From: Prochlorococcus sp. AG-402-P18
GTDB lineage: Bacteria; Cyanobacteriota; Cyanobacteriia; PCC-6307; Cyanobiaceae
DNA length: 64,000 nucleotides
Reading direction: 5' to 3'
Assembly: GCA_003216275.1 (NCBI GenBank)
Contig: QCJC01000003.1
Location: 1-64,000 of the forward strand
The first letter of the stretch is position 1, and the number at the start of each line of letters is the position of its first letter. Under the pieces are notes generated by a model. That model saw only the letters and a list, made by a program, of their open reading frames with translations, was not told where the DNA came from and made no database searches. The translations under genes were made by a program, and so were the position numbers. Below are positions 51,822 through 63,503 of the stretch, in pieces.

Positions 51822-52421
51822 CTGAGCAGCTTCACTAAACCATTATCAAAATTGATTGATCAATTTGAGCAGTTGCCTGGGATAGGGCCCAGAACCGCCC
51901 AAAGGCTAGCTTTGCATCTATTACGTCAGCCAGAAGAGAAAATAAAATTATTTTCAGAAGCTTTAGTTAATGCCAAAAATCAAGTAGGCCAATGTAAGAA
52001 ATGTTTTCATTTGACCGCAGGAGAATTATGCGAAATTTGTTTAGATAAACAACGATCTCAAGATCTTATTTGCGTTGTTGCAGAGTCAAAAGATTTACTT
52101 GCTCTTGAGCGAACTCGAGAGTACAAAGGTATTTATCATGTAATTGGTGGGTTAATTTCTCCAATGGATGGTATTGGTCCAGAAATGCTTGAAATATCTA
52201 GTCTTGTAAAAAGGGTAGATAAAGAAAATATCAAAGAAGTCATACTTGCCTTAACACCAAGTATTGAAGGAGATACTACTAGTCTCTATTTAGGAAGACT
52301 GTTAAAACCATTTACAAAAGTCACTCGTATTGCTTACGGACTTCCTATGGGAAGTGAATTAGAATACGCCGACGAGGTGACACTTTCACGTGCTCTAGAA
52401 GGGCGTAGAGATTTAGATTAA
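51822..52421 (+). CDS. recR: RecR recombination protein, apparent CTG start
   Basis: RecR of about 200 residues helps RecFOR load RecA. Seen: [17 protein letters not shown] helix-hairpin-helix, zinc finger C..C...C..C ([16 protein letters not shown]) and a Toprim domain ([19 protein letters not shown] then GIGPEMLE). The first standard start is TTG at 51,852, but the frame runs upstream as [15 protein letters not shown], the conserved RecR N-terminal helix, to CTG at 51,822, with a stop at 51,816. I therefore place the start at CTG. Confidence 0.85.
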   Translation: MSSFTKPLSKLIDQFEQLPGIGPRTAQRLALHLLRQPEEKIKLFSEALVNAKNQVGQCKKCFHLTAGELCEICLDKQRSQDLICVVAESKDLLALERTREYKGIYHVIGGLISPMDGIGPEMLEISSLVKRVDKENIKEVILALTPSIEGDTTSLYLGRLLKPFTKVTRIAYGLPMGSELEYADEVTLSRALEGRRDLD

Positions 52422-52433
52422 ACCTCAACAAAA

Positions 52434-53360
52434 ATGACAACAACAACAAGAAAAACAACAAAATATAGCAACTTCCTCCCAGAAGAACGTTTACCAAATT
52501 GGATAAAACCATCCATTGGTAATGTTTCTCAATTAGAAAAAGTTCAAAAGCTCGTAAAGGAAAACAGATTACATACGATCTGCGAAGAGGGTAGATGTCC
52601 TAATAGAGGAGAATGTTATGCGGCTGGTACAGCTACTTTCTTATTAGGTGGCTCAATCTGTACAAGGAGCTGTGCATTTTGTCAGGTAGAGAAAGGAAAG
52701 GTACCTCAGAAAGTAAATATTTTTGAAGCAGACAAAGTTGCAAAAGCTGTTCAAGCTTTGAATCTAAAATATGTGGTATTAACCGCAGTAGCAAGAGATG
52801 ATTTACCAGATCATGGTGCAAGTTTATTTACGACAACAATGGATGCCATTAGATCATTGAATCCCAGTGTCGCGATAGAAGTTCTGACTCCTGATTTTTG
52901 GGGTGGCAATAATAAAGACAATAACGACAAACAAAAAGAACGCCTTAAATTAGTGCTCTCAGCTGAACCCATTTGCTTCAATCATAATCTTGAGACTGTC
53001 AAAAGACTTCAAAGAGAAGTTAGAAGGGGAGCCACTTACGAACACTCACTAAATCTTCTAAAATCTTCCAGAGAGATTGCTCCAGAGATTCCAACAAAGT
53101 CGGGACTAATGCTTGGACTGGGAGAAAAATTTTATGAAATCATTCAAACACTTAAAGATCTTAGAGAGGTGGACTGTCAATATTTGACTATCGGTCAATA
53201 TTTGCGCCCATCACTAGCTCATATCCCCGTTTCTCATTATTGGTCACCAGAAAAATTTAATGATTTTGGTAGAATTGCAAAATCATTAGGTTTTAAGAAA
53301 GTAAACAGTGGTCCATTAGTAAGAAGTAGCTACCACGCCAATGAAACACTAGAGAAATAG
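52434..53360 (+). CDS. lipA: Lipoyl synthase
   Basis: The 308-residue radical-SAM enzyme inserts sulphur into octanoyl-protein. Both clusters are visible: auxiliary [12 protein letters not shown] and radical-SAM [22 protein letters not shown] and SGLMLGLGE are typical. It lies 12 bp after recR. Length normal. Confidence 0.95.
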   Translation: MTTTTRKTTKYSNFLPEERLPNWIKPSIGNVSQLEKVQKLVKENRLHTICEEGRCPNRGECYAAGTATFLLGGSICTRSCAFCQVEKGKVPQKVNIFEADKVAKAVQALNLKYVVLTAVARDDLPDHGASLFTTTMDAIRSLNPSVAIEVLTPDFWGGNNKDNNDKQKERLKLVLSAEPICFNHNLETVKRLQREVRRGATYEHSLNLLKSSREIAPEIPTKSGLMLGLGEKFYEIIQTLKDLREVDCQYLTIGQYLRPSLAHIPVSHYWSPEKFNDFGRIAKSLGFKKVNSGPLVRSSYHANETLEK

Positions 53361-53377
53361 CCTTCATACAATTTTAA

Positions 53378-53878
53378 TTACTCAGACCAACGCCGATAAC
53401 TTCTATCAAGCACCTCCTCACAATCTCCAACCATAAAGGCACCTGCACCACCCCAAACAAGTCTCAGTGGCAAATCCAATGGGGAAGATCCAATATCTCT
53501 TACTTTTTTAAATCCACGTCTACGAAAGTATCTCTGTAAGGCTTTGTGTTGGTTGTTTTCATCATATATTGCTAATAATCTAGCGCTCCTACAGGGGGTT
53601 TCTTCCAAAGCCCAAGCCATAGTAGCCGCCCAAAGCATATCGCCTACTTTATTGTTGGCATTTTGACCAACTTTCATAACATCAAGCTGTAGACCTTTAG
53701 TATTTTGATATGCCCATCCTTTCATTTCTCCCAATAGTTGGATTTTATCCTTACTCATCAATTCTCCAACAACGAACTTGAAAGCCCAAATACCTAACGG
53801 TTTTCTAAATTGAATTCTTAGTAAAAGCCCTTTATCGGATGCTTCTTTCTCTAACATAGTTAAATTAGGCGTAATCAT
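53378..53878 (-). CDS. GNAT-like conserved cyanobacterial protein
   Basis: The 166-residue protein has a C-terminal region reading like an acetyltransferase end (CRSARLLAIYDENNQHKALQ, then RYFRRRGFKKVRDIG) and a Trp-rich middle (GDMLWAATMAWALEE). The canonical acetyl-CoA loop is not clear, so the enzyme class is uncertain. ATG at 53,878 overlaps the trhO stop (ATGA); a TTG at 53,890 is less likely. Confidence 0.65.
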   Translation of the reverse strand: MITPNLTMLEKEASDKGLLLRIQFRKPLGIWAFKFVVGELMSKDKIQLLGEMKGWAYQNTKGLQLDVMKVGQNANNKVGDMLWAATMAWALEETPCRSARLLAIYDENNQHKALQRYFRRRGFKKVRDIGSSPLDLPLRLVWGGAGAFMVGDCEEVLDRSYRRWSE

Positions 53879-54843
53879 GATGATGGCCAAATAGAATTTT
53901 CTGGTAGCAGTTTCATTATTTGGTCAATCTGACGTTGTCTCTCTGCGAATCTAGCTCTATCAGAATCGCTAAACTTATTTACACAATTTTCACATTGCAA
54001 GCCTTTAATATAACTTGTTTTTTTTATATCCTCAGGAGAAATTGGCAAGCCGCACGCATGACACATCCGATGTGAACCTGGCAAAAGTTTATTATCCAAA
54101 GAAACACGTTGATCGAAGACAAAGCACTCCCCTTCCCACAAATTCTTGTCAGGTGAGATGTCCTCAAGATATTTAAGTATTCCGCCTTCAAGGTGATAGA
54201 CATCAGAAAAGCCTTCTTCTATTAGATACGAAGTTGCCTTCTCACACCTTATTCCTCCCGTGCAATACATACCTATTTTAAAAGAGGAATTATTATCTAT
54301 TAATGGTTTCAAATGTTTATTAACCCACTCAGGAAATTCACGAAAAGAGCTTGTATGAGGGTTTAAAGCTCCTGCAAAATTCCCAATTTTTATTTCATAT
54401 TCATTTCGAGTATCAATAATCACCGTCTCAGGGTCTTCTAAGAACTCATTCCAATCACAGGCTTTTATATATTTGCCAACAGATTTTGAAGGGTCTATTT
54501 GTTCGCAACCAAGAGTCACGATTTCTTTTTTCTTACGAGCTTTAAAACGACGAAAAGCCTGCCTCTGAGTCCAGCTGTATTTAACATTAATTTCAGAGAT
54601 TTTCAAAAGTTGCTTTAATCTTTCAATAAAAACAATAATCCCATTTTCAGATCCACAAACAGTACCATTAACCCCTTCAGATGCAATTAGAATAGTTCCT
54701 TTAATTTCTTGACTATTCGCTAAGTTATTTAGATTTTCTTTGATTAAAGAAATGTCTTGGTCAAGAATCGGTAAGAAATTATAAAAGGCCGCAACTTTAT
54801 ATTTTAATTTGTTGATGTTATCACCAGTAACCATACTATTCAA
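53875..54843 (-). CDS. trhO: TrhO, rhodanese-like tRNA uridine hydroxylase
   Basis: The 322-residue protein has the YceA/TrhO layout: an N-terminal acylphosphatase-like domain ([17 protein letters not shown]), a rhodanese domain with IDTRNEYE and active-site [10 protein letters not shown], and a C-terminal Cys-rich part ([13 protein letters not shown], then CENCVNKF). It makes 5-hydroxyuridine-34 in some tRNAs. It overlaps bioB by 4 bp (ATGA). Confidence 0.9.
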   Translation of the reverse strand: MNSMVTGDNINKLKYKVAAFYNFLPILDQDISLIKENLNNLANSQEIKGTILIASEGVNGTVCGSENGIIVFIERLKQLLKISEINVKYSWTQRQAFRRFKARKKKEIVTLGCEQIDPSKSVGKYIKACDWNEFLEDPETVIIDTRNEYEIKIGNFAGALNPHTSSFREFPEWVNKHLKPLIDNNSSFKIGMYCTGGIRCEKATSYLIEEGFSDVYHLEGGILKYLEDISPDKNLWEGECFVFDQRVSLDNKLLPGSHRMCHACGLPISPEDIKKTSYIKGLQCENCVNKFSDSDRARFAERQRQIDQIMKLLPENSIWPSS

Positions 54844-55883
54844 TCTAGGGGGAAATTTACTTGGACACCGGCATCTGACAAAAGCTTACGATCAGCCTCG
54901 ACCTCTGGATTGCTGGTTGTCAAGAGCATGTCTCCGTAGAAAATTGAGTTGGCTCCTGATTGAAGACATAGTATTTGAGCTTCTCTACCTAATTGTTGTC
55001 TTCCAGCACTAAGTCGGATCTTACTCTTAGGCATAATAATTCTTGCCGTCGCAACCATCCGCACCATCTCTAATGGATCAATAGAAGATAAATCCCCCAT
55101 AGGAGTACCCTCAACAGCAACTAAAGCATTAATAGGAACACTCTCTGGATGTGGATTTAAAGTTGCTAGAACCCTTAACAAAGACGCTCTATCAGAAATG
55201 GATTCTCCCATTCCTATGATTCCACCGCAACATACTGTGATTCCAGCTGTACGGACTCTTTGTAAGGTTTTAAGTCTATCTTCATAAGTTCGCGTTGATA
55301 TAATTTTTGAGTAGTGCTCAGGGCTAGTATCTAAATTGTGGTTATAAGCTGTTAATCCTGCTTCTGCCAATCTCAAAGCTTGATTATCTGTGAGCATACC
55401 AGCAGTAACACAAGCTTCAAGTCCAAGTTTTCGAACACCTCTAATCATTTCAAGCATTGAATCAAATGCTATTCCATCTTTGATCTCACGCCAGGCCCAA
55501 CCCATACAAAATCTATCTGCCCCAGCATCCTTCGCTACTCTGGCTTTTTGAAGGACTGAATCAACCTGCAAAGTAGGGATTGGATCAACTTCTGTATCGT
55601 TATGAACAGACTGAGGACAATATGCACAATCTTCTGAACAGCCTCCTGTCTTTACACTTAAAAGAGAAGCAAGTTGAACTTTATATCCTGGGTTGTACGA
55701 CCTATGAGCTATTTGAGCTCTCCACAATAAATCCATTAGAGGTAAGTCAAGTATTTCTTTTATTTCTTGCAGAGTCCAATCATGGCGAAGATCTGCTCCT
55801 TTCAAAAAATCAAAGTCTATAAAAGATTCACCCTTTGGGATGGATTTAATAGATTCTCCAATACTGGAATTGATTCGAGTCAT
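54840..55883 (-). CDS. bioB: Biotin synthase
   Basis: The 347-residue radical-SAM enzyme converts dethiobiotin to biotin. [10 protein letters not shown] binds the 4Fe-4S cluster; [32 protein letters not shown] and RLSAGRQ are family blocks that hold the second cluster and substrate. First gene of a three-gene minus-strand unit with trhO and the GNAT-like gene. Confidence 0.96.
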   Translation of the reverse strand: MTRINSSIGESIKSIPKGESFIDFDFLKGADLRHDWTLQEIKEILDLPLMDLLWRAQIAHRSYNPGYKVQLASLLSVKTGGCSEDCAYCPQSVHNDTEVDPIPTLQVDSVLQKARVAKDAGADRFCMGWAWREIKDGIAFDSMLEMIRGVRKLGLEACVTAGMLTDNQALRLAEAGLTAYNHNLDTSPEHYSKIISTRTYEDRLKTLQRVRTAGITVCCGGIIGMGESISDRASLLRVLATLNPHPESVPINALVAVEGTPMGDLSSIDPLEMVRMVATARIIMPKSKIRLSAGRQQLGREAQILCLQSGANSIFYGDMLLTTSNPEVEADRKLLSDAGVQVNFPLD

Positions 55884-55976
55884 AAAGAATTAGAATATAA
55901 AAAGTTATTCATCTTGTTTAGTTTTAGCTGATCATCTAGAAAAAATCAGAGAATTCAATATATACAATTATTTTAG

Positions 55977-56747
55977 TCATACTCCGCCAAACCTCCTTCT
56001 TCTAGATTGGTAATCAAGAAGAGCCTGTGTTAGCGCGACTGCATCGAAGTCAGGCCATAAAACATCAGTTACATGAATCTCAGCATAAGCTAATTGCCAT
56101 AAAAGAAAATTGCTTATCCTTTTTTCACCGCTAGTTCTAATGAGCAAATCAGGATCAACCTCACTTGCTGTGAACAATTCAGAAGCGAATACATTTTCAT
56201 CTATTAAAAGAGGGTCTAATTCGCCTCTAACTGAACGTTCTGCCAGCTTTTGTGCTACTCGTACTAATTCTCTTCTACCTCCATAATTTGTACAAACATT
56301 GAAATGGATTCCTTTATTTGAAGCTGTTGATTCAATTGACTCTATTATTAGTTCTTTTAGCGCAGTTGGGAGTGGGTCAAGGTCACCTAAAAAATTAATC
56401 TTTACTTCTTCGAGTTTTAAATTGGTTAATTCTCTTTGAAGTACGCTTTCAAAAAGTGTCATTAAAAAATTAACTTCCTCGCATGGTCTCGACCAATTTT
56501 CAGTTGAAAAAGCATAAACAGTAAGGGCTCCTATTCCCCAATTGCTACACAAATGCAAGGTGGTTTTTAAAGATTCAACTCCTGCCGTATGACCTATTGT
56601 TCTTGGTAAGCCCTTTGCTTTTGCCCACCTGCCATTACCATCCATAATTACAGCGATATGATCTGGCATGCGTTTATGATCCAATTCTTTAGGAATTGGG
56701 CAAAATTCTCTAGCCTTATCAGTACTTATCACAGAAGGGATAGTCAA
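55977..56747 (-). CDS. uppS: Undecaprenyl diphosphate synthase
   Basis: The 256-residue cis-prenyltransferase makes the lipid carrier for peptidoglycan. [15 protein letters not shown] with the catalytic Asp, [22 protein letters not shown] and [19 protein letters not shown] are all present. ATG overlaps the cdaA stop by 4 bp. Confidence 0.95.
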   Translation of the reverse strand: MTIPSVISTDKAREFCPIPKELDHKRMPDHIAVIMDGNGRWAKAKGLPRTIGHTAGVESLKTTLHLCSNWGIGALTVYAFSTENWSRPCEEVNFLMTLFESVLQRELTNLKLEEVKINFLGDLDPLPTALKELIIESIESTASNKGIHFNVCTNYGGRRELVRVAQKLAERSVRGELDPLLIDENVFASELFTASEVDPDLLIRTSGEKRISNFLLWQLAYAEIHVTDVLWPDFDAVALTQALLDYQSRRRRFGGV

Positions 56748-57649
56748 TTGGAAGACTCCTTACTGTTATTAATTCTCCCAAGATTAACTCTCGACTGACC
56801 AACTTTAGGTTCATTATTAGAAGAACTCGGTTTCACTGAAGAATTAATGCTGTTTGACTTTGATACAGAAGAGGATAATGAAGGATCCATCAATTCTTTC
56901 AAAAGATCAAGCAATCTACTACTAGTAATGGGTCTCTCTAATCGTCCTTGACTAGCTAAAGACAAAGTACCTGATTCTTCTGAAACCACAACACATATAC
57001 ATCTATCGAACCTTTCAGTTATCCCAAGTGCTGCAAGATGTCTTGTCCCATATCTACTTATTCCTTGTCTTGAAAGAGGTAATATTACACCGGCTGAAAT
57101 TATTCTATTTCCCTTAACCAAAACAGCTCCATCATGAAGTGGGGTATCGGCTGCAAAAAGATTTAATAACAATTCTGACGATAATTGTGCATCTATTGGA
57201 ACACCGGGAAAAAGAAAATCTTCTGGACGCAAATCACTCCCCATATCAACAACAATAAGTGCGCCTTTCCTATTTTGTGATAAACGACCTGCTGCTTCAG
57301 TTAACTGAGCGAAAGTATTTGAATTTGCTCTGAATTCTTTTTGAGTATTACCAAGAATTACAGCCAACCGACCTGTCCCTAATAATTCCATCAGTCTTCT
57401 CAATTCTCCTTGCCATAAAATTGCCAAAGATAGTGAGCAAGCTAAAACTAAGGCATCAACAAGTTTTGACGTAATTGGTAAATCTGCAAATCTTTGAACG
57501 AACCAAGCTAACGAAACTAAAAAAAGATACCCCCTCAACAACCACAAGGTTCTAGGTTCTTTAACTCTTGTAAAAAGAAGCACTCCTAGAGCAGAAGAAA
57601 ACAATACATCAAGAAGAACACGCAAATTTATTAGCCACCAAAAATTCAC
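56744..57649 (-). CDS. cdaA: CdaA-type diadenylate cyclase
   Basis: The 301-residue protein has three N-terminal membrane spans and a DAC domain (about 100-245) that makes cyclic di-[17 protein letters not shown] holds the DGA motif, and [18 protein letters not shown] is the RHR region with Leu in place of the third-position Arg. A Ser/Asn-rich C-terminal tail (about 250-301) is probably disordered. Between lysA and uppS, linking second messenger and envelope genes. Confidence 0.9.
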   Translation of the reverse strand: MNFWWLINLRVLLDVLFSSALGVLLFTRVKEPRTLWLLRGYLFLVSLAWFVQRFADLPITSKLVDALVLACSLSLAILWQGELRRLMELLGTGRLAVILGNTQKEFRANSNTFAQLTEAAGRLSQNRKGALIVVDMGSDLRPEDFLFPGVPIDAQLSSELLLNLFAADTPLHDGAVLVKGNRIISAGVILPLSRQGISRYGTRHLAALGITERFDRCICVVVSEESGTLSLASQGRLERPITSSRLLDLLKELMDPSLSSSVSKSNSINSSVKPSSSNNEPKVGQSRVNLGRINNSKESSN

Positions 57650-57678
57650 TCCTAATCTCCAACCTTTCTTAAACTTAC

Positions 57679-59043
57679 CTAATTCTTGGAAATAAAGCGA
57701 TCAGGAAGTACATCTAATTGCAACAGATCTTCAGGAAGTTCTCTCCTTTGTGTTAATTCAACTAATCCATCGCTAACTATTACTGTTGCTGGTCTAGGGA
57801 TTCTGTTGTAATTAGAGCTCATAGAATAGTTGTAAGCTCCTGTTCCAAATACTGCAAGAAAATCTCCACTTTCACAATAGGGAAGGAAATAATCTTTCAA
57901 TAAAACATCTCCCGACTCACAATGTTTGCCAGCAATAGTAACTTTCTCTAGATCTTTATTTAGAGGTTTATCTACCAAACAAGCGCTATAGAGGGATTCA
58001 TAAGTAATTGGACGAGGATTATCGCTCATTCCTCCATCTACAGATAAGTAAGTTCTAATCCCAGGAACAACTTTTTTTGCTCCAATCTGATAAATAGTTA
58101 GGCCTGAATTGGCCACAAGAGATCTTCCTGGCTCACACATTAATCTCGGCAAATCAAGATTTCGAGCTTTGCAAGCTTCAACAACAGCAAAAGAGACACA
58201 TTGAATCCATTGTTCAATTGAAGGTGGGTTATCTTCTGGAACATATTTAATGCCGAGACCACCACCTATGTTTAAGTCTGTGATCGGATGGCCAACTTCT
58301 CTAGCCATCTTTAAAGTATCTGCCATAACGCCAGCAAGATCTATATGAGGCTGAGTTTCAAAGATCTGGGAACCAATATGTGCATGTAATCCAGTTAAAT
58401 TAATCCATTTATAACTCTTCAATTCTTTTAAAACATCTTCAACTTCATCAGGATCAAAACCAAACTTACTATCTAAATGTCCAGTCCTTATATATTCATG
58501 AGTATGGCATTCTATCCCTGGTGTAAAACGTAACATGACCTTTACAGGAGTGCTATCAGAAACAATTCTTTTAAGTCTTTCAATATCATGATGATTGTCT
58601 AGGACAATAATTACATTATTTTGATAAGCGAAACTCAATTCACTATCCGATTTGTTATTTCCATGAAAAACGATTTTCTCTCCTTTAACTCCCCCTCTTA
58701 AAGCTGTTAACAATTCCCCCTCTGATACAGCATCTAGTCCAAAACCTTCTGAAGCTATAAGTGCGCAAATTGTTAATGAGCTATTAGCTTTTGAGGCATA
58801 TAAAGGAAGAGATTTTCCTGGATAATATTTTTTTAAGGCATTAATGTAAGTTCTACATCCAATTCTGATTGACAATTCATCAAGAACATAAAGTGGTGTT
58901 CCATATTTTTTTGCAAGCTCACTTAATTGAAAACCACCCACAAATAATTTCCCACTTTCATTTATTGCTGAAGAGATAGGAGATATGTTCCTATTTGGGC
59001 TATTCATATCTCTATGTGATTCATAAGATCTAAAAAGGGGCAT
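57679..59043 (-). CDS. lysA: Diaminopimelate decarboxylase
   Basis: The 454-residue PLP enzyme makes lysine from meso-diaminopimelate. PLP Lys is in LPLYASKANSSL; further blocks are GLDAVSEGELLTAL, HAHIGSQIFE, LNIGGGLGIKY, EPGRSLVANSG and CESGDVLLKD. First gene of lysA-cdaA-uppS. About 25 extra N-terminal residues precede the usual start. Confidence 0.95.
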   Translation of the reverse strand: MPLFRSYESHRDMNSPNRNISPISSAINESGKLFVGGFQLSELAKKYGTPLYVLDELSIRIGCRTYINALKKYYPGKSLPLYASKANSSLTICALIASEGFGLDAVSEGELLTALRGGVKGEKIVFHGNNKSDSELSFAYQNNVIIVLDNHHDIERLKRIVSDSTPVKVMLRFTPGIECHTHEYIRTGHLDSKFGFDPDEVEDVLKELKSYKWINLTGLHAHIGSQIFETQPHIDLAGVMADTLKMAREVGHPITDLNIGGGLGIKYVPEDNPPSIEQWIQCVSFAVVEACKARNLDLPRLMCEPGRSLVANSGLTIYQIGAKKVVPGIRTYLSVDGGMSDNPRPITYESLYSACLVDKPLNKDLEKVTIAGKHCESGDVLLKDYFLPYCESGDFLAVFGTGAYNYSMSSNYNRIPRPATVIVSDGLVELTQRRELPEDLLQLDVLPDRFISKN

Positions 59044-59133
59044 TGAAATTTTTTCTAATATTTAAACAATCTAGAGATCTATCAACCGATTAGTATTCTT
59101 TTTGTAAAAAACCAGGCTCAATTATATCTGGAA

Positions 59134-59586
59134 ATGAAACTCAGAACAATAAAGCTTGGAATAAGTGATTTAGATGCTTGCATCAAACTTGACAGAGACT
59201 CATTAGATTGTCTTTGGACAAGCTCTCAATGGGAAAGGGAGCTAACTGACTCTAAAAGAATTTGCCTTGGAGCTGCTGAATACGAGACTCAACAACTTTT
59301 AGGCCTCTGCACCGCATGGATAATTCTTGATGAATTACACATAACCTCACTAGCTGTTGATCCACAACATCAAAGGAAAGGAATAGGAAAATTTATGTTG
59401 GCAAAATTAATTAAACATGCAAAATCACTTAAAACAAAGCAAATAAGATTGGAAGTAAAAGATATAAACATGCCAGCCAAAGCGTTTTACAATTCTATGG
59501 GCTTTGAAAGAATTGGATACCGATCAAATTTTTATAAAGATGGAACAGATGCTGTTGTTTATAAAAAAAAACTAATCACCAAATGA
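59134..59586 (+). CDS. rimI: RimI-type ribosomal protein alanine acetyltransferase
   Basis: The 150-residue GNAT protein has LHITSLAVDPQHQRKGIGKF (acetyl-CoA loop QRKGIG) and the terminal LEVKDINMPAKAFYNSMGFE typical of RimI, which acetylates N-terminal alanine of ribosomal protein S18. Divergent from lysA, about 190 bp before clpC. Confidence 0.88.
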   Translation: MKLRTIKLGISDLDACIKLDRDSLDCLWTSSQWERELTDSKRICLGAAEYETQQLLGLCTAWIILDELHITSLAVDPQHQRKGIGKFMLAKLIKHAKSLKTKQIRLEVKDINMPAKAFYNSMGFERIGYRSNFYKDGTDAVVYKKKLITK

Positions 59587-59775
59587 TTAAAAAGCAATAA
59601 AGTACGGTTTACCGAAGGATAAAAAGATAATTGACTGGATATTTGTACGAATAAATACTTTTTACTATTTCCTAAAGAACAGACAATATTTACCCTTTAT
59701 AAAAAAAAACCTTACGGTACACATTTCACACTTAACCCTGATAAATTAGATTAAATAGTTAATGGCCAAAGCCAA

Positions 59776-62352
59776 ATGTTCGAGAGGTTTACAGAAAAGG
59801 CAATAAAAGTGATCATGCTTGCTCAAGAAGAAGCTAGGCGTCTTGGGCATAACTTTGTTGGTACAGAGCAGATCCTTCTGGGACTAATTGGTGAAGGAAC
59901 TGGTGTTGCTGCAAAAGTTCTTAAATCAATGGGGGTAAATCTGAAAGATTCGAGAGTAGAAGTAGAAAAGATAATAGGTAGAGGTTCTGGCTTTGTCGCC
60001 GTTGAAATCCCCTTCACACCTAGAGCTAAAAGAGTTCTTGAACTTTCATTAGAAGAAGCACGACAATTAGGTCACAATTACATAGGAACCGAGCATTTAT
60101 TACTTGGTCTCATTAGAGAAGGTGAAGGTGTTGCTGCAAGAGTGCTTGAGAATTTAGGCGTTGATCTAACCAAAGTAAGAACTCAAGTTGTTCGCATGCT
60201 TGGTGAAACGGCAGAGGTTACAACTGGTGGGTCAGGTTCAGGGAAAGGTTCTGTAAAGACTGCAACTCTTGACGAATTTGGAACAAATCTAACAAAATTA
60301 GCAAGTGAGTCAAAGCTTGACCCTGTAGTTGGGAGGTACGATGAAATTGATAGAGTAATACAAATATTGGGTAGAAGAACTAAAAACAATCCGGTTTTAA
60401 TTGGTGAACCAGGAGTTGGTAAGACAGCAATTGCAGAAGGGCTTGCACAACGGATTCAGCAAGGCAACATACCAGACATTTTAGAAGAAAAAAGGGTATT
60501 AACACTTGACATAGGACTTCTCGTAGCTGGTACAAAATATAGAGGTGAATTCGAAGAAAGATTAAAAAAAATAATGGAGGAAATAAAATCAGCAGGAAAC
60601 GTTATTTTAGTTATTGATGAAGTTCATACATTAATAGGTGCAGGAGCTGCTGAAGGTGCTATTGATGCTGCAAACATTTTAAAACCAGCTTTAGCACGAG
60701 GAGAGCTACAGTGCATTGGTGCAACTACTCTTGATGAATATCGAAAACACATAGAGAGAGATGCGGCTCTTGAGAGAAGGTTTCAACCTGTAATGATTGG
60801 AGAGCCCTCAATCCAAGACACAATTGAAATCCTTAAGGGTTTGAGAGAAAGATACGAGCAACACCATAGGTTAAAGATTACTGACGAAGCATTAAATGCT
60901 GCTGCAAATTTAGGTGATAGATACATATCAGATCGTTTCTTACCAGATAAAGCTATAGATCTCATTGACGAAGCTGGAAGCCGAGTAAGACTACTTAATT
61001 CAAAATTGCCGCCTGAGGCTAAGGAGGTAGATAAAGAATTGAGAAAAATACAAAAAAATAAAGAAGAAGCTATTAGAGATCAAGATTTTACTCAAGCTGG
61101 AGAACTTAGGGAAAAAGAAGTTGCACTAAGAGATAAGATAAGAAACTTATTACAAGACATAAGACAAAAAACTACCTCGAATAAAACAACAGAGCCCAAT
61201 AACGATCAACAAACTAACAACGATAGTGAAGCTCAGGCTCAGAATATCAATCAATCAGATGATCCAAAAACTTCTCAACCTGTAGTTAACGAAGAAGATA
61301 TTGCACATATTGTCGCTTCATGGACTGGAGTTCCCGTTCAAAAACTAACCGAGAGTGAATCAGTAAAGCTTCTAAATATGGAGGAGACATTACATCAGAG
61401 ATTGATAGGTCAAGATGAAGCAGTTAAAGCTGTTTCTAAAGCAATAAGAAGAGCAAGAGTAGGTCTTAAGAATCCAAATAGACCAATTGCTAGTTTCATT
61501 TTTTCTGGCCCAACTGGTGTAGGTAAAACAGAGCTAACCAAAGCACTAGCTACATACTTCTTTGGAAGTGAAGAAGCAATGATTAGATTAGATATGTCTG
61601 AATTCATGGAAAGGCATACAGTAAGTAAACTAATTGGCTCGCCTCCAGGATACGTTGGTTTCAATGAAGGTGGTCAATTAACCGAAGCTGTAAGAAGAAG
61701 ACCTTATACAGTGGTTTTATTCGATGAAATAGAAAAAGCTCATCCAGATGTATTCAATCTTCTACTTCAATTATTAGAAGAGGGAAGGTTGACTGATTCC
61801 AAAGGAAGAACCGTTGATTTTAAAAATACACTAATAATTATGACCTCTAATATTGGTTCAAAAGTTATTGAGAAAGGTGGAGGTGGATTAGGGTTTGAGT
61901 TCTCAGGTGAGAATCTTGAAGATACACAATATAACCGAATTAAGTCTTTAGTTAATGAAGAACTAAAGCAGTATTTCCGCCCTGAATTCCTAAACAGATT
62001 GGATGAGATCATAGTATTTAGACAACTCTCCAGAAACGAAGTTAAAGATATCGCAGAAATAATGCTAAAAGAAGTGTTCTCAAGAATTAAAGAAAAAGGA
62101 ATATCATTAACTGTTTCCGACGACTTTAAAGAAAGGTTGGTTGAAGAAGGATACAACCCTTCTTACGGAGCTAGACCTCTAAGAAGAGCAGTAATGAGAT
62201 TGTTAGAAGACAGCTTGGCAGAAGAAGTTTTATCAGGAAGAATCAAAGATGGTGATAAAGCAGAGGTTGATATAGATGAAAGTAAAAAGGTAATTGTTAA
62301 GCACCTTGGAAAGGACAATTCAACCCCCGAGCTAGCAAGTGCAGCTGTTTAG
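59776..62352 (+). CDS. clpC: ClpC, HSP100 chaperone of Clp protease
   Basis: The 858-residue AAA+ unfoldase has two N-domain repeats ([16 protein letters not shown] and [16 protein letters not shown]), NBD1 with [16 protein letters not shown], a UVR-like middle ([20 protein letters not shown]), and NBD2 with [14 protein letters not shown] and TSNIGSK. The link before NBD2 carries about 40 Asn/Gln/Thr/Asp-rich residues (nucleotides about 61,170-61,290). It delivers proteins to ClpP and has roles in plastid-type protein quality control. Confidence 0.97.
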   Translation: MFERFTEKAIKVIMLAQEEARRLGHNFVGTEQILLGLIGEGTGVAAKVLKSMGVNLKDSRVEVEKIIGRGSGFVAVEIPFTPRAKRVLELSLEEARQLGHNYIGTEHLLLGLIREGEGVAARVLENLGVDLTKVRTQVVRMLGETAEVTTGGSGSGKGSVKTATLDEFGTNLTKLASESKLDPVVGRYDEIDRVIQILGRRTKNNPVLIGEPGVGKTAIAEGLAQRIQQGNIPDILEEKRVLTLDIGLLVAGTKYRGEFEERLKKIMEEIKSAGNVILVIDEVHTLIGAGAAEGAIDAANILKPALARGELQCIGATTLDEYRKHIERDAALERRFQPVMIGEPSIQDTIEILKGLRERYEQHHRLKITDEALNAAANLGDRYISDRFLPDKAIDLIDEAGSRVRLLNSKLPPEAKEVDKELRKIQKNKEEAIRDQDFTQAGELREKEVALRDKIRNLLQDIRQKTTSNKTTEPNNDQQTNNDSEAQAQNINQSDDPKTSQPVVNEEDIAHIVASWTGVPVQKLTESESVKLLNMEETLHQRLIGQDEAVKAVSKAIRRARVGLKNPNRPIASFIFSGPTGVGKTELTKALATYFFGSEEAMIRLDMSEFMERHTVSKLIGSPPGYVGFNEGGQLTEAVRRRPYTVVLFDEIEKAHPDVFNLLLQLLEEGRLTDSKGRTVDFKNTLIIMTSNIGSKVIEKGGGGLGFEFSGENLEDTQYNRIKSLVNEELKQYFRPEFLNRLDEIIVFRQLSRNEVKDIAEIMLKEVFSRIKEKGISLTVSDDFKERLVEEGYNPSYGARPLRRAVMRLLEDSLAEEVLSGRIKDGDKAEVDIDESKKVIVKHLGKDNSTPELASAAV

Positions 62353-62377
62353 ATTTCAAATATAACGGGTTGATTAT

Positions 62378-63490
62378 ATGTCTTTAAGTATTCATACTAT
62401 CTCACCCACAAAAATAGTTAAAGGCGAAAAAGCTTGGATTAATTCTCATGAAATGATATATAAATTATGCAAAAAACCTTTACTTATAGGCAGAAGTAAT
62501 TCAACTAAAAATATTAGGAATTCATTTAAAAATGATCTTATTTCAATAGGTGTACAAGCAATCTCTTACGAGCTAAATCATGATTGTTGTGAATTAGATA
62601 TCCAAAATGCATATCATTTCGCAAACAATAATAATTGCGATGCGATTATTGCTGCAGGAGGTGGGAAAGTTCTCGATACTGGAAAATTAATCGCTGATTT
62701 ACTCAACATAAATTGCATCACTGTGCCATTGAGTGCTTCTACCTGTGCTGGGTGGACTGCTTTAACTAATATCTATACTCCTGACGGGAAATTCATTAAA
62801 GATGTAACCTTAAAAAAATGTCCTAACTTACTAATCTTTGATTACAGCATTGTTCGAGCTGCTCCGCCAAGAACTCTTGCTAGCGGTATGGCAGATGCTG
62901 TTGCTAAATGGTATGAATCATCCTTAACAAGCTCAGCAAGCCAAGATGCTTTTGTTCAACAAGCAGTTCAGATGGCTCGAGTTTTAAGAGATCAGTTATT
63001 TCTTAATGGTTACAAGGCTTTCAAAGATCCGCTAAGTAATTCATGGGAAATTGTTGCAGAAGGATGTGCTCTAACTGCTGGAATAATTGGAGGGCTAGGA
63101 GGCTCAAGATGCAGAACAGCCGCAGCACATCCAATTCATAATGGATTAACTCAATTGTCCTATAAAAGCAAACCACTTCATGGAGAACTCGTTGGATTTG
63201 GTCTGCTTATTCAATTGCATTTAGAAGAGAAGAATTCAAATAGTCAATTACCAAAACAAGCTAAATCGCAACTTATTGAATTCTTATCTGAATTAAACCT
63301 TCCTATTTCAGTTGAATCTATATGTTTAAAAAATCCAACCTCAAATGAACTAGATAAGGCATGCAAGTTTGCATGCAAAAATGAATCAGATATACATCAA
63401 TTACCTTTTCCTGTAAATGAAAAAGATCTTTTAGAAGCATTTCAAAGTTATCAATCCTTGCCCGAAACCTACAACATGATTTTAAAATAA
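62378..63490 (+). CDS. Iron-containing alcohol/glycerol dehydrogenase family protein
   Basis: The 370-residue protein has the GldA-like NAD site (AIIAAGGGKVLDTGKLIADL), a STCAGWTALTNIYTPDG loop, and likely metal ligands in ASGMADAVAKWYE (Asp), AAHPIHNGL (His) and LHGELVGFG (His). Substrate uncertain: glycerol dehydrogenase or a related polyol or 2-deoxy-scyllo-inosose-type cyclase. 25 bp after clpC. Confidence 0.88.
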   Translation: MSLSIHTISPTKIVKGEKAWINSHEMIYKLCKKPLLIGRSNSTKNIRNSFKNDLISIGVQAISYELNHDCCELDIQNAYHFANNNNCDAIIAAGGGKVLDTGKLIADLLNINCITVPLSASTCAGWTALTNIYTPDGKFIKDVTLKKCPNLLIFDYSIVRAAPPRTLASGMADAVAKWYESSLTSSASQDAFVQQAVQMARVLRDQLFLNGYKAFKDPLSNSWEIVAEGCALTAGIIGGLGGSRCRTAAAHPIHNGLTQLSYKSKPLHGELVGFGLLIQLHLEEKNSNSQLPKQAKSQLIEFLSELNLPISVESICLKNPTSNELDKACKFACKNESDIHQLPFPVNEKDLLEAFQSYQSLPETYNMILK

Positions 63491-63503
63491 TATTTAAGAG
63501 CAT

